Assembly (NCBI GenBank): GCA_001701075.1
Contig: DAAK01000006.1
Coordinates: 1-24,303, forward strand
Direction of reading: 5' to 3'
Length of the DNA stretch: 24,303 nt
Origin: Bacteroidales bacterium GP3
Lineage (GTDB): Bacteria > Bacteroidota > Bacteroidia > Bacteroidales > Muribaculaceae
Shown piece by piece: positions 1 to 9,600 of the stretch. The notes under the pieces were generated by a model, which did no database searches, was not told where the DNA came from, and saw nothing but the letters and a program-made list of their open reading frames with translations. Numbering within the stretch: position 1 is the stretch's first letter; each line of letters starts with the position of its first letter. The translations under genes and the position numbers were made by a program.

Positions 1-1558
1 GTGGCGATGCTCTTGCTGAACTTATAGCAGGAATCCTTACATTCACTTCAGCCTCCCACTTTTCAGGAGTATAGTCCATGCCCTTTTCGAGCTTAACGTT
101 GGCTTCTCCATAAATCAGGCGGATTGCCTCGTAGATGGTATTGTAGTTATCGTGGAACTTAGGATCATCGCTACCCTGCCAAGTGTAGCTCCAGCCTCCG
201 TTGAGAGGACGCATAGAATCGGCATTCGGGCCAGTGACGAGAATGCGCTTGCCCTGGGCTATCGGGAGGATGTTGCCCTCATTCTTAAGGAGAATCTCGC
301 TTTCAGCTGCGAGTTCGAGAGACTTGAGCGCATGCTGTTCGCTACCGAAGTCAGGATAATCTGCGGGGTTCATTGTCGGTGTCTCGAAGAGGCCGAGGCG
401 GAGTTTCAGGCGAATGATACGCTCTGCAGCGTCATCGATACGAGCTTGTGATACTTTGCCTTCCTCCACCAGTTCCTTCAGTAATGTGCAGAATTCCATG
501 TCGTAAGGAGTCATCGACATATCGATGCCGGCGTTGATTGCCATCATGATAGCCTCTTTGTAGTCGGCAGCAACCTTGTCGCGTTTCCAGATATTGTGGA
601 TGTCGGCCCAGTCGGTGACAATCATGCCATCCCAGTTGAGCTGCTCCTTAAGCCATACTGTCAGCATCTCATGGTTAGCATGGAATGGGATTCCATTGAC
701 GATGCCGGAGTTTACCATAATGGAGAGAGCACCAGCTCTGATAGCCATCTTATATGGCTGGAAGTATTTCTCACGTAGGTCGATTGGGCTGACGGAGGCA
801 GGTGTACGGTCTTTTCCTGTAGTGGGGACACCGTATGCCATGTAGTGCTTAAGACAAGCGGCTACGTTCTGCAGACCAACATGATTGGGATCGTCGCCCT
901 GATAGCCTTTCACCATTTCCACGGCCATTGCACCATTGATGTAAGGATCTTCTCCGAAGCTTTCCCACATACGGCTCCATACTGGGTTGCGGCCGAGGTC
1001 CATTACCGGATTGTAGACCCAAGGAATTGAGGCAGCGCGAGATTCATATGCGCATATAGCAGCACCTTCACGCACGAGGTCGCGGTTGAAGGAAGCGGCC
1101 ATGTTGATTTCCTGAGGGAATAGAGTGCCACCGGCAGTATATGTAGTGCCATGGTTCTGGTCGACGCCATAAATATCGGGGACACCTATATATTTCATAG
1201 ATTCATCTTGGATTGTGCCGATCAGATAGTGCCAAGTCTCGACATTCTGGGCCTCACCGAGTGGAGTATTTAGAACGGATCCTACACGGTATTTCTCGAA
1301 AGCCTCTTGCATTTTAGCGGCATCGAGGGTAAATTTACCGTTTTCTCCGGTAGCTTTGTAATCGGTGAGCTGCCCGATTTCAATCTCACACATCTGGCCA
1401 ATCTTGTCATCGAGTGACATTTTGCCTACGATTTCCTTCACTCTCTTTTCGATGTCGTTGTCGGAAGGGATGGCCTTTTCTCCAGAACCAGAGCCGGCGT
1501 TCTGTCCGCATCCAGTGAGGATAAGTCCTGACATCAGGGCGATCGTTAGTTTTTTCAT
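1..1558 (-). CDS. GH3 beta-glycosidase lipoprotein, partial (3' end outside window)
   Basis: Reading the minus strand from the ATG at 1558 gives about 519 open codons to the window edge. The N-terminus MKKLTIALMSGLILTGC is a lipoprotein signal with lipidated Cys17, so the enzyme is membrane-anchored, in the periplasm or on the cell surface. The GH3 N-terminal barrel is recognisable: a KHY motif (ACLKHYMAYG, near 840) and MIVTDWADI, whose Asp316 aligns with the GH3 catalytic nucleophile. The second alpha/beta domain starts around LLKNEGNILPI and is cut off, so the acid/base residue is not visible. GH3 enzymes of this type remove beta-linked glucose or xylose from oligosaccharide ends; substrate cannot be set here. 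It is divergent from the metallopeptidase and shares a 243-base promoter gap with it. The family call is firm, the specificity unknown. Confidence 0.93.
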   Translation of the reverse strand, partial: MKKLTIALMSGLILTGCGQNAGSGSGEKAIPSDNDIEKRVKEIVGKMSLDDKIGQMCEIEIGQLTDYKATGENGKFTLDAAKMQEAFEKYRVGSVLNTPLGEAQNVETWHYLIGTIQDESMKYIGVPDIYGVDQNHGTTYTAGGTLFPQEINMAASFNRDLVREGAAICAYESRAASIPWVYNPVMDLGRNPVWSRMWESFGEDPYINGAMAVEMVKGYQGDDPNHVGLQNVAACLKHYMAYGVPTTGKDRTPASVSPIDLREKYFQPYKMAIRAGALSIMVNSGIVNGIPFHANHEMLTVWLKEQLNWDGMIVTDWADIHNIWKRDKVAADYKEAIMMAINAGIDMSMTPYDMEFCTLLKELVEEGKVSQARIDDAAERIIRLKLRLGLFETPTMNPADYPDFGSEQHALKSLELAAESEILLKNEGNILPIAQGKRILVTGPNADSMRPLNGGWSYTWQGSDDPKFHDNYNTIYEAIRLIYGEANVKLEKGMDYTPEKWEAEVNVRIPAISSARASP

Positions 1559-1590
1559 TGGTATATAATATTTGTTTATGAATCTAATTG

Positions 1591-1598
1591 CAAATTTA
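1591..1598 (-). promoter_or_regulatory. Bacteroidetes -7 element for the GH3 gene
   Basis: The minus strand reads TAAATTTG, an exact TAnnTTTG match. It predicts a start about 29 nt upstream of the GH3 ATG. No good TTTG -33 element lies 19-21 nt further out, so this rests on the -7 box alone. The rest of the 1559-1801 gap is A/T-rich and holds nothing else I can name except the opposing promoter. Confidence 0.45.
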
Positions 1599-1745
1599 TA
1601 AAAAAAAAATGATATAAAAGCATTAAAATGGATAATAAGTAAAAATAAAGATAATAAAGTACATGTAGATATGGAGTTAAGATGATAGGATAGTAAATTT
1701 TGGTTGCTGTTGTGGTCATACATAGAGGCCTCACTTCCATATTTT

Positions 1746-1776
1746 TTTGGAAATAGGGAAAATTATTGTAATTTTG
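1746..1776 (+). promoter_or_regulatory. Bacteroidetes promoter for the metallopeptidase gene
   Basis: TTTG at 1746-1749 and TAATTTTG at 1769-1776 are separated by 19 nt, matching the TTTG/TAnnTTTG promoter form of Bacteroidetes. The predicted transcript begins near 1783, giving a leader of about 20 nt before the ATG at 1802. Confidence 0.65.
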
Positions 1777-1801
1777 CACTTTATTATAAAAATCTAATCA
1801 T

Positions 1802-2683
1802 ATGAGACTTGACGGAAGAAGGACAAGCGGCAACATTCAGGACCGCCGCGGAATGTCGGGAAAAGCGATCGGTATCGGTGGCGGTATCATCGGAGTGATA
1901 ATTGCGGCTGTCATTACGCTGATGTCCGGAGGCGGTGTAGGCGACGTGGCGCAGGTTGTATTCAATGCGATGCAGCAGGGCGACGGTATGCAGTCACAGC
2001 AGGCTGTGGAGCTTGATGCAGAAGATCAGCGACTTTATGACCTCTCTTCGAAAGTGCTTGCCGGCACAGAAGACGTATGGACCAAGATCTTCCGTGAGCA
2101 GGGATGGGGTGAATATAAGGCGCCACAGATGGTCATCTACAGCGGTTCAATCATGACAGGTTGCGGTCAGGGGACAGCACAGACTGGACCTTTCTACTGC
2201 TCAGCCGACGAGACAGTCTATATCGACCTTGACTTTTTCAAATCCATGCAAAGTCAGATAGGAGCTTCGGGTGATTTCTGCTATGCCTATGTGATAGCAC
2301 ATGAGGTTGGACATCATGTGCAGAATCTTCTTGGCACTCTCAACAAGGCTCACTCTGCAATGTCGAGGCTTCCTGAGGCAGAGGCTAATAAGATAAGCGT
2401 ATGCCTTGAGCTTCAAGCTGATTACTATGCCGGAGTATGGGGTCACACAGATAATAAGATGTTTGGTTCGATAGAACCGGGCGACATTGAGAATGCAATC
2501 AATGCGGCCTCCAAGATTGGCGATGATTACATTCAGAAGAAGGCTTACGGCTATGAGATGCCTGAATCGTTCAACCATGGTCGCAGCGAATGGCGAGTAC
2601 ACTGGTTGTCGAAAGGCCTCAAAACTGGCGACGCCTCTGTCTCCGCGTCTGACACATTCTCTGGATCTTATCCTCCGATGTAA
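1802..2683 (+). CDS. Neutral zinc metallopeptidase (YpfJ / Zn_peptidase family)
   Basis: A 293-residue protein with the start MRLDGRRTSGNIQDRRG typical of the YpfJ/KPN_02809 family. A glycine-rich hydrophobic segment at about residues 21-42 should anchor it in the inner membrane, with the protease domain in the periplasm. The zincin motif HEVGHH begins at His167 (zinc ligands His167 and His171, catalytic Glu168), and CLELQAD at 201-207 supplies the likely third ligand Glu203. Cysteines at 121 and 133 in the TGCGQG and FYCSAD region are typical of the family and could form a disulfide. The biological substrate of this family is not well defined. It has its own promoter and is convergent with the pectate lyase gene, 15 bases apart. 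Length is normal and nothing appears broken. Confidence 0.93.
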   Translation: MRLDGRRTSGNIQDRRGMSGKAIGIGGGIIGVIIAAVITLMSGGGVGDVAQVVFNAMQQGDGMQSQQAVELDAEDQRLYDLSSKVLAGTEDVWTKIFREQGWGEYKAPQMVIYSGSIMTGCGQGTAQTGPFYCSADETVYIDLDFFKSMQSQIGASGDFCYAYVIAHEVGHHVQNLLGTLNKAHSAMSRLPEAEANKISVCLELQADYYAGVWGHTDNKMFGSIEPGDIENAINAASKIGDDYIQKKAYGYEMPESFNHGRSEWRVHWLSKGLKTGDASVSASDTFSGSYPPM

Positions 2684-2684
2684 G

Positions 2685-2705
2685 GCAGAGGCCAGATGTC
2701 AGAAA
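2685..2705. repeat. Three degenerate heptamer units in a convergent gap
   Basis: Three 7-base units start at 2685, 2692 and 2699 with the pattern YCAGANG (for example CCAGATG). They fill the 15-base gap between the metallopeptidase and pectate lyase stops and run over the lyase stop codon. A 12-base string, CAGAGGCCAGAT, recurs in the larger array at 23911-23952. Confidence 0.5.
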
Positions 2706-4534
2706 GATTTGATGATTTTCTTGCCGTTTTGGATGAGGATTCCTTTGGCGTCTTTGTTGACTTCGATGCCTTGGGTGTTGAAGATGCGGCCGTCGGAGGC
2801 GTTATTGCTGACGATAGTTTCTACGCCCGTCCCGAATTCCTGTTTCCCTTCAAGGAGAACACCACCGTCGTTGCCGCCTTCTACAATGTGCGCAACGAGA
2901 CTATTGAGGTAGTTTTCAAGGTTTGTGTAGCCGTTTTCGGCAGTCGCCGGGCCATCTTCAGGATCGTTTGGATTCAAGCCGTTGGCAATTTCCCAATCAT
3001 CGGTCATCCCGTCTCCGTCACTGTCCACTGGAGCTTCAAGTGAATTGAGTTTCGGGAAACCAGTAGAGCCATCAGCATAAGTTATCTCGTCCTGACTGTT
3101 GATCAAACCCTTGCCTAAGCCGCTTACAATGCAACTTGCTACGCCATCGCGTGTGTCTGCTACCATCATCTCATCGTATTCATCGCGACTGAGAGATGCA
3201 CCGGCATATTGAAGTACCCGATTATAGGCATCTTCTGCAGTGTGAGTTGTCACTGCGGCAAACTCCATTGGCGCGAAAGCGTGGAGCTCCTCTTCAGTAG
3301 CGTTGTGGTAGTCAACCTTCTTTCCTTTATCTATTTGATTGAAAAGTCCAATTGTCCAGTTGTCGGCAGAAACGTCAGCATACTTTGAATTGACATTGCC
3401 TTCAATGTAATAGCTTCCCCATTTATGGAGAGTCTTACCCCAGTCGTTGGTAGAGACTTTTACCTCCTGGCCATCAACAATGATGATAAGCTTTTCAATA
3501 TCAATTTCATATTTATTGTCATCCCCCTCAAAAGTGAGATATCCCTTATCCGATTCGTCTACAGTAAGAGTGCAGGTTTTGAGATCTGTGCCTTTCACCT
3601 TGTTGTAGTTTTGGGCGGTGGTCTTAAGATTATCCTCCTTAATGCAGTATTCGAATGTGCGTATACCAGGTTTTGCCATTCTCTTCTGTTTACCAGCACT
3701 GATATCATCAGTTGCGGGTCCCGGTTTGTAATAATTATTAACGATATTGACAGTCATGGCCTCGCCACCATAGCATCCTTCGCCTGCATAGTTGTAGATC
3801 ACATTGTTGCGGAGGTCCATGCGTTCGTCAAGTTGAGTTCCTGGGCGCGGGCCGAGGCGGGGAGTACGTGATCCGTGGTGAGCGAGCAGATTATGGTGGT
3901 AGGAAGCGCCTGCGCCACCCCAGTTTCCGCCGTAGCCATGCTTACCCTTGCTATGGCCGGCATTTACGAGACTTTGAGTCACCATACACCACTGGACGGT
4001 GATGTTTTTCGAGCCATATACCGACAGACATTCATCGATACTCCAGCTTACGGAGCAATGGTCGATCATTATCCTTTCTTTGTCCATGCCTCCGAGACCG
4101 TCACCCTCATGAGCTTTATTGTTGGTTTTCAAAGCCTCATTGCCGAGTCGGAAACGCATGAAGCGTATGATTACGTTTGGAGCGCTTATGACGAAAGGAT
4201 AATCAGCGACGCAGATGCCGTCGCCGGGAGCAGTCTGTCCGGCGATTGTCACGTTTCCTTGTTTAATTCTAAGTTCAGATTCCAGATGAATAGTGCCGGA
4301 AACGTCGAAAACAATAGTTCGAGCTCCGGTCTGGTTGCAAGCCCAACGGAAAGAACCCTCGCCGCTGTCATCGAGGTTCGTAACGTGTATCACCTTTCCG
4401 CCACGGCCACCAGTGGTTATGGCTCCGAACCCTTCAGCTCCGGGGAAAGATGGGAGCAGGGCATCATCTGCAGAAGCAGGAATGATGGCGACAGCAGCCG
4501 CAGCCATCGCCATCATTAATTTCTTTAGCTTCAT
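2699..4534 (-). CDS. Secreted PL1-type pectate lyase with Ca-loop and sorting-like tail
   Basis: A 611-residue protein with a signal peptide (about 1-22, cleavage near ASADD). The mature start LPSFPGAEGFGAITTGGRGG is the usual opening of Bacteroidales PL1 pectate lyases, which cleave alpha-1,4-galacturonan by beta-elimination using calcium. The parallel beta-helix follows, with WSIDE at 164-168, SRTPRLGP at 222-229 (Arg223 and Arg226 are candidate catalytic arginines) and repeated NN turns (NNVIYN, VNNYY). Residues about 300-365 form an insertion absent from the neighbouring lyase. DSDGDGMTDDWE at 504-515 is an acidic calcium-binding loop. The C-terminus (about 570-611) ends in DAKGILIQNGKKI, a sorting-like tail. 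The ATG overlaps the stop of the upstream lyase as ATGA, so the two are very probably translationally coupled. The exact PL1 subfamily is inferred. Confidence 0.9.
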   Translation of the reverse strand: MKLKKLMMAMAAAAVAIIPASADDALLPSFPGAEGFGAITTGGRGGKVIHVTNLDDSGEGSFRWACNQTGARTIVFDVSGTIHLESELRIKQGNVTIAGQTAPGDGICVADYPFVISAPNVIIRFMRFRLGNEALKTNNKAHEGDGLGGMDKERIMIDHCSVSWSIDECLSVYGSKNITVQWCMVTQSLVNAGHSKGKHGYGGNWGGAGASYHHNLLAHHGSRTPRLGPRPGTQLDERMDLRNNVIYNYAGEGCYGGEAMTVNIVNNYYKPGPATDDISAGKQKRMAKPGIRTFEYCIKEDNLKTTAQNYNKVKGTDLKTCTLTVDESDKGYLTFEGDDNKYEIDIEKLIIIVDGQEVKVSTNDWGKTLHKWGSYYIEGNVNSKYADVSADNWTIGLFNQIDKGKKVDYHNATEEELHAFAPMEFAAVTTHTAEDAYNRVLQYAGASLSRDEYDEMMVADTRDGVASCIVSGLGKGLINSQDEITYADGSTGFPKLNSLEAPVDSDGDGMTDDWEIANGLNPNDPEDGPATAENGYTNLENYLNSLVAHIVEGGNDGGVLLEGKQEFGTGVETIVSNNASDGRIFNTQGIEVNKDAKGILIQNGKKIIKSF

Positions 4535-6327
4535 TTCTTATATACTTTGTCGGTTTCTGAAGTTCCGTTAGAGAACACTAAGCGGCGTATGCTGATTCCC
4601 TTTGCGGGTTCGGGGAGGCGAATGCCATTGAGATCGTAATATTCTACAGCAACGACTTCACCCTTAGCAGCCTCAATGCTTTCCACTCCGCTCATGCGGA
4701 CACATTCGGGATAGTATTCATCTACAGCATCGATAGCATCGGCATTGCCAGCCTTCATTATATCTTCGACAAGTTGATTAAGATATACTTCTACATTTGT
4801 ATAAATACCCTTGGCATCAACAGTATAAGTTTTGGCATCAGCCGGATCGTTGGGGTCAAGACCATTTGCGAGTTCCCATTCGTCGGGCATGCCGTCGCGG
4901 TCAGTGTCATAATTGTCGGGTCGGCTTACGCTTTTGAGAGATGGGAAACTTGCAGTGTTGGGATTCTCCTCACAGTTGGGGTCATTGATGAAGTCGAGGA
5001 TTCCGGCGGTGTTGGAGGTAGGATATGTCTTTCCGTTTTTGTCGACATAAGGCTCTTTGCCGTAGTATGTGACAGTACCAGTGCGAGCTTCTTCCATATA
5101 GCGGGCATCAACTGCGTCGCGGTAGAGAGAGGCACCGCAAAAATCGAGCACCTTATTATATACGGTTTCTGCACTTTGAGTCGTAACGATTCCGGCATCT
5201 ATGGGTTCGTTGAGTTTCACGCACAGATGGTCGGTGCCATCAATTTGCACGTAGTCAGCTTTTTCTCCAAACTTATGGTTAGGATCCGGCATATATTTTT
5301 CACCATCCAGAGTCTTGAGCCCATTGTCGTATTTGACACCTTTCCAGTCGTAATTTTCCGGAGTAGAAGCAGCGACCACATAGTTGCCATCAATGAAGTA
5401 GCGAGAACAAAGGCCACGGAGTGCCTCATTGGTAGAGTTTCCGTCACTTCCCACAGAGACCTGAGTCACATTTGTTTTGTTTTTTGTGCCGGGACCGGCC
5501 TGATAGTAGTTGTTGACAATATTGATGTATCCGCCGCCAGGACCGCCATAGCTTCCGTTGCCGTTGCCCCAGTTGTAGAGCACATTGTTGCGGAAATCTA
5601 CGCGCTCAGCGTCTACAGTGTTTTCAAAACGGGTTTTGTCCCAGCTGGTCCATTCGTAACGTGCTCCATTGAAACGTGGAGCACGATTCTGAATATGGGT
5701 CAGATAGTTGTGATGGAAAGAGGCTTCCTTACCTCCCCAGATTCCGCCATAGCTGTGGGCACCCTTGGAGTGTCCAGGGTTAGCAAGACCCTCACCGATA
5801 GTGCACCACTGCATAGTGAATTTTTCATTGTCGTAGAAAGAAGCGACCTCATCAATGCTCCAAGAGAATGAGCAGTGGTCGAGGATTATGTTTTTCTTGC
5901 GGCGACCCCAAGTGGCATCGGCCCCGTCGTTGACATCCTTCACCTGTGAGCGACGGCAGCGGATGAAGCGGACTATCACGTTGTCGCACTTTCCGAAATA
6001 GAGAGTATAATAGCGGAGAGTGATACCGCCATCAGGAGCGGTCTGACCTGCTATTGTGGTGTTGGATGTCACATTGAGCTGGCTCTCGAGGTCGATGTAT
6101 CCGCTGACATCAAAGACGATAGTCTTGGGTCCATCCTGTTCGATAGCCCAACGGAGCGAACCTTCACCGCTGTCGTTGAGGTTAGTGACATGTATAATCT
6201 TGCCGCCACGACCACCGGTCACGAAACGGCCGTGACCTTCGGCTCCGGGGAATGCCGGGATTGCCTCATCGGCGAAGAGAGGGGTGCAAAGTGCAAGCGC
6301 ACCTGCAAGAAGTAAAGATTTCTTCAT
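4531..6327 (-). CDS. Secreted PL1-type pectate lyase, first gene of the lyase pair
   Basis: I place the start at the ATG at 6327, giving 598 residues. An in-frame ATG at 6426 would add 33 residues that precede a perfect signal peptide (MKKSLLLAGALALC) and would cross the promoter. The mature protein opens IPAFPGAEGHGRFVTGGRGG, then shows WSIDE at 156-160, NRAPRFNG at 214-221 (Arg215 and Arg218 are candidate catalytic arginines) and NNVLYN and VNNYY turns of the beta-helix. An acidic calcium loop (DTDRDGMPDEWE, 474-485) follows. The C-terminus has YDLNGIRLPEPAKGISI, a sorting-like tail related to that of the downstream lyase. Both enzymes should act on homogalacturonan outside the cell, feeding the divergent SusCD importer. 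The two paralogues differ enough to suggest different preferred substrates. Confidence 0.9.
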   Translation of the reverse strand: MKKSLLLAGALALCTPLFADEAIPAFPGAEGHGRFVTGGRGGKIIHVTNLNDSGEGSLRWAIEQDGPKTIVFDVSGYIDLESQLNVTSNTTIAGQTAPDGGITLRYYTLYFGKCDNVIVRFIRCRRSQVKDVNDGADATWGRRKKNIILDHCSFSWSIDEVASFYDNEKFTMQWCTIGEGLANPGHSKGAHSYGGIWGGKEASFHHNYLTHIQNRAPRFNGARYEWTSWDKTRFENTVDAERVDFRNNVLYNWGNGNGSYGGPGGGYINIVNNYYQAGPGTKNKTNVTQVSVGSDGNSTNEALRGLCSRYFIDGNYVVAASTPENYDWKGVKYDNGLKTLDGEKYMPDPNHKFGEKADYVQIDGTDHLCVKLNEPIDAGIVTTQSAETVYNKVLDFCGASLYRDAVDARYMEEARTGTVTYYGKEPYVDKNGKTYPTSNTAGILDFINDPNCEENPNTASFPSLKSVSRPDNYDTDRDGMPDEWELANGLDPNDPADAKTYTVDAKGIYTNVEVYLNQLVEDIMKAGNADAIDAVDEYYPECVRMSGVESIEAAKGEVVAVEYYDLNGIRLPEPAKGISIRRLVFSNGTSETDKVYKK

Positions 6328-6377
6328 GATGCTATAGAAGTGCAATTGAGTTATATAATATAAATAGGAGTGATGTG

Positions 6378-6409
6378 CAAAGTTAGTCAGATTATTCGGA
6401 ATATGCAAC
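6378..6409 (-). promoter_or_regulatory. Promoter for the pectate lyase operon
   Basis: On the minus strand GTTG (6409-6406) is followed after 20 nt by TAACTTTG (6385-6378), a full -7 match with three of four bases at -33. Transcription would begin near 6374, about 47 nt before the ATG at 6327. The element lies inside the extension implied by the rejected start at 6426. Confidence 0.6.
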
Positions 6410-6465
6410 TTATCCTCACAGACCAAGTGTTAAAAATAAAAAAAATAAAAATAATTGTACAAATT

Positions 6466-6497
6466 TTTGGAAATGTTAAGAAGTTTGCTTAATTTTG
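6466..6497 (+). promoter_or_regulatory. Promoter for the SusC operon
   Basis: TTTG at 6466-6469 and TAATTTTG at 6490-6497 with a 20-nt spacer form a full Bacteroidetes promoter. Transcription near 6504 gives a leader of about 115 nt. The -33 elements of the two divergent promoters are about 57 bases apart, so one regulator could serve both. Confidence 0.65.
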
Positions 6498-6522
6498 TGC
6501 ACTAAACCTATAGTGTAAACCT

Positions 6523-6575
6523 AAGATTAACAAAATAATCTTAAAAGAACCTACATCAAACGGCATGGAAGTGCC
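6523..6575 (+). promoter_or_regulatory. Structured leader of the SusC mRNA
   Basis: Two hairpins are visible in the predicted leader. AAGATTA (6523-6529) pairs perfectly with TAATCTT (6536-6542) around a 6-base loop. GGCAT (6562-6566) pairs with GTGCC (6571-6575), with one G-U pair, around GGAA, a GNRA-type tetraloop. Their function is unknown; small-RNA or translational control of susC leaders is a reasonable guess. Confidence 0.35.
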
Positions 6576-6618
6576 AAATAACAAACTGTTTAATAGACAA
6601 TTATAACAAATATCATAA

Positions 6619-9600
6619 ATGTGTATTATGACCTATTTAATTAAACCAACATCGAAACGAGAAAAGGGCGGGTCCTTCTTAAGGAAGACATTCCTGACCT
6701 TGGTCGCCATCTTGATGGCGATGCCTGCGTTCGCACAGAATATCGATGTATCCGGCACGGTGCTCGATGATCAAGGCGAACCCCTGATCGGCGTTACAGT
6801 TATGGTTGAAGGTACTTCCAATGGTACGGCCACAGACTTTGACGGCAATTATGCTCTAAAGAATGTTCCATCGAAAGGGAAGCTGGTCTTCTCCTACATC
6901 GGCTATTCTCAGCAGACAGTCGACGTCAAGGGACGTAGTCAGATCGACATCAAGATGAGTGAAGACTCTAAAGCTCTTGATGAACTTGTGGTAGTCGGCT
7001 ACGGCCAGATCAAGAAATCAGACCTTACTGGTTCGGTATCAGTCGTTAATTCAGACCAAATCACTGCAAAAGGTTCTGCATCAGTTCTTGAAAGCCTTCA
7101 GGGTTCAGTGCCAGGTGTAAACATCACCAAGCAATCAGGACGTACAAATGGTGATATCTCAATCGAAATCCGTGGTAAATCGTCAATTAACTCAAGCGTT
7201 ACTCCTCTATATGTAGTGGATGGAGTTCAGACAAGCGACATTTCTTTCTTGAATCCCCAGGATATTGAGCGTATCGACATTCTAAAGGATGCTTCTTCTA
7301 CAGCAATCTATGGTTCACGCGCAACCGCCGGTGTAGTTATGGTGACTACCAAGAGCGGCACAAACGTGAGCAAGGGAACAAAGGCAAAAATATCTTACGA
7401 TGGTTATTACGGTATCAGCCATGCTACCCGCATGCCTCAGTTCATGAATGGAGAGCAGTGGTATCGCTATCGTCTTCAGAAATTCACCCAGCCTGTAGGA
7501 GACGTGAATGCATGGGAACCTCAGACTACCTTTGGTATCCTGCCGTCATCAATGGGTCTTGGCCAGGCACTTCTTCAGCAATCGCAGGGAGACATCACTT
7601 CTCCATACGTAATGAAGGAAATGCTTGCCAATGATGCCACTTATTATTGGCCCGGCCTTGTCACTCAGGATGGTCACCAGCAGAACCACTATGTATCAGT
7701 ATCGGGTGCTGGTGAAGCTGTCAACTATCACTTTGGCCTTGGTTATGAAAACGTACAAGGTCTCTATAAGGGTGATAGCAGATCAAACTTCTCATTCAAG
7801 GGTAGTGTTGATGCAAAGATCAACAAGGTGATCAGTGCAGGATTTAATTTCAATATCGCACAGATCAACAACACCTATGCAGATGGAGGCGCAATTGGCC
7901 AGGCATATCGTGTGAATCCGTTTATGATTCCATATGATGAAGAAGGGAATACAATCCACTTCCCAGGCAACAAGACAACACTTGGCACAGATGCCAACCA
8001 GTTCTCTGACTTCATCAACCCGCTCGACCGCATGAAGAACTCAGTGCAAAAGAGAAAGACCTATCGTCTTCTTGGAAATATCTATGCACAGTTCAATATC
8101 ATTAGCGGACTTACCTTCAAGACTACGATTTCTCCGACATATACAGCATATCGCAATGGTGAATATATCGGCTATACAAACCCTGCTACCGGCGACACTT
8201 GGGTCGACAATGACACACGCAGTGCAACAGTTGTGAACAACACAGGTTATGGTTGGACATGGGATAATGTACTTAGCTATGTAAGGACCTTCGGCGACCA
8301 TTCTATCAACGCGATGGCTCTGTATTCTTCAGAAAAGAGCAATTCTGAAAACTACAACGAGACAGCAATCAAGCCGATTGAGTCTACAGCATGGTGGAAT
8401 CTTGGCACAGGCACAAAGGGAGAGGCAACAGTAGGATCAAGCTTCTCTGAATCTTCAATGCAATCAGTAGCAGTTCGTGCCAACTATGCATGGAAGAGCA
8501 AATATATGATCACCGGAACAGTACGTTGGGATGGATCTTCAAAATTTGCTAAGGGCAATCGTTGGGGTTGCTTCCCATCAGTCGCTCTTGGTTGGAATAT
8601 TGCAGACGAGGCATTCCTTCAGAAATGGTGGCTCAATAACTTGAAACTCCGTGCCAGCTACGGTGTGACTGGTAATAACCGTGGTATAGGTAACTATGCA
8701 ACTATCGTTGGTGTGAATTCATCAAGCTTCTATCCATTCGGTGGAACATATTATGATGGCTTCTATCCTTCAGGAATTGTAGATCGCGACATCCGTTGGG
8801 AGGTTTCACATGAGATTAACGTCGGTCTTGACTTTGGATTCCTGAACAACAGGATCGTGGGTTCATTGGAATGGTATACCAAGAAGTCGAAAGACCTTCT
8901 TTACAAAGTTGACCTCCCACTCGAATCAGGTGGTGGCACAATGACTACCAATGTAGGTTCAGTTAAGAATACCGGTGTCGAATTCTCAGTGACAACAACA
9001 AATATAGATACTCCAGACTGGACATGGACAACTACACTGAATATTGCACACAACAACAATAAGGTGCTTCAGATTAATGGCGTGTCAGACCAAATCATAG
9101 GCGGTAATGCTACAAGCTGTCTTTTCGTAGGTCAACCAGTCAACAATGTATATGCATATGCATGGGATGGAATCGTATCAGACCGCAACATGACTGTTCC
9201 TGACACTCAGATAGCAAGAGAAAAGGGTCTGACTCCAGGCTCTACCATGAGAGAATGTGACTTCTACTACACTTGCTACGGTCAGGCAGAAGGTCAGCCA
9301 ATTATCCGCGACGTCAATGGCGACGGCAAATGGAACGATGAGGATCGCGTTATATTCAACAGCAATCCTAAGTTTACAGGATCAATAACATCAAATCTTT
9401 CATATCGTCTTCCAAAGAAGGGTGGCTCACTTGACTTCGGCTTCTCGATCTATGCAAAGCAGGGTTACAAAGTAGCTTCTCCATTTATCGGAGGTGATGC
9501 TTTTGACTGGCATGACCGTGGTCGTGGAAAGGTGATGATGGATAATTATATTCCAGCTGGTATGCTTCTTGATGCAGACGGCGTGAACGCTGACGGCTCA

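Noticed and set aside
152..1568. Several short plus-strand frames in the first 1.6 kb
   Set aside because: The minus strand carries an uninterrupted GH3 gene over the same bases with family motifs.
3425..4519. Two plus-strand open frames (148 and 214 codons)
   Set aside because: Both are antisense to the well-supported pectate lyase at 2699-4534.
4774..5871. 365-codon open frame on the plus strand
   Set aside because: It lies wholly antisense to the pectate lyase at 4531-6327, has no recognisable domain or signal, and its composition is that of a reverse-complement shadow.
6328..6426. Earlier ATG at 6426 for the first pectate lyase
   Set aside because: It would put 33 charged and aromatic residues before a perfect signal peptide and would lie upstream of the predicted transcription start.
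6504..6618. Known riboswitch in the SusC leader
   Set aside because: The hairpins are short and no cobalamin, TPP or other known aptamer core could be recognised.
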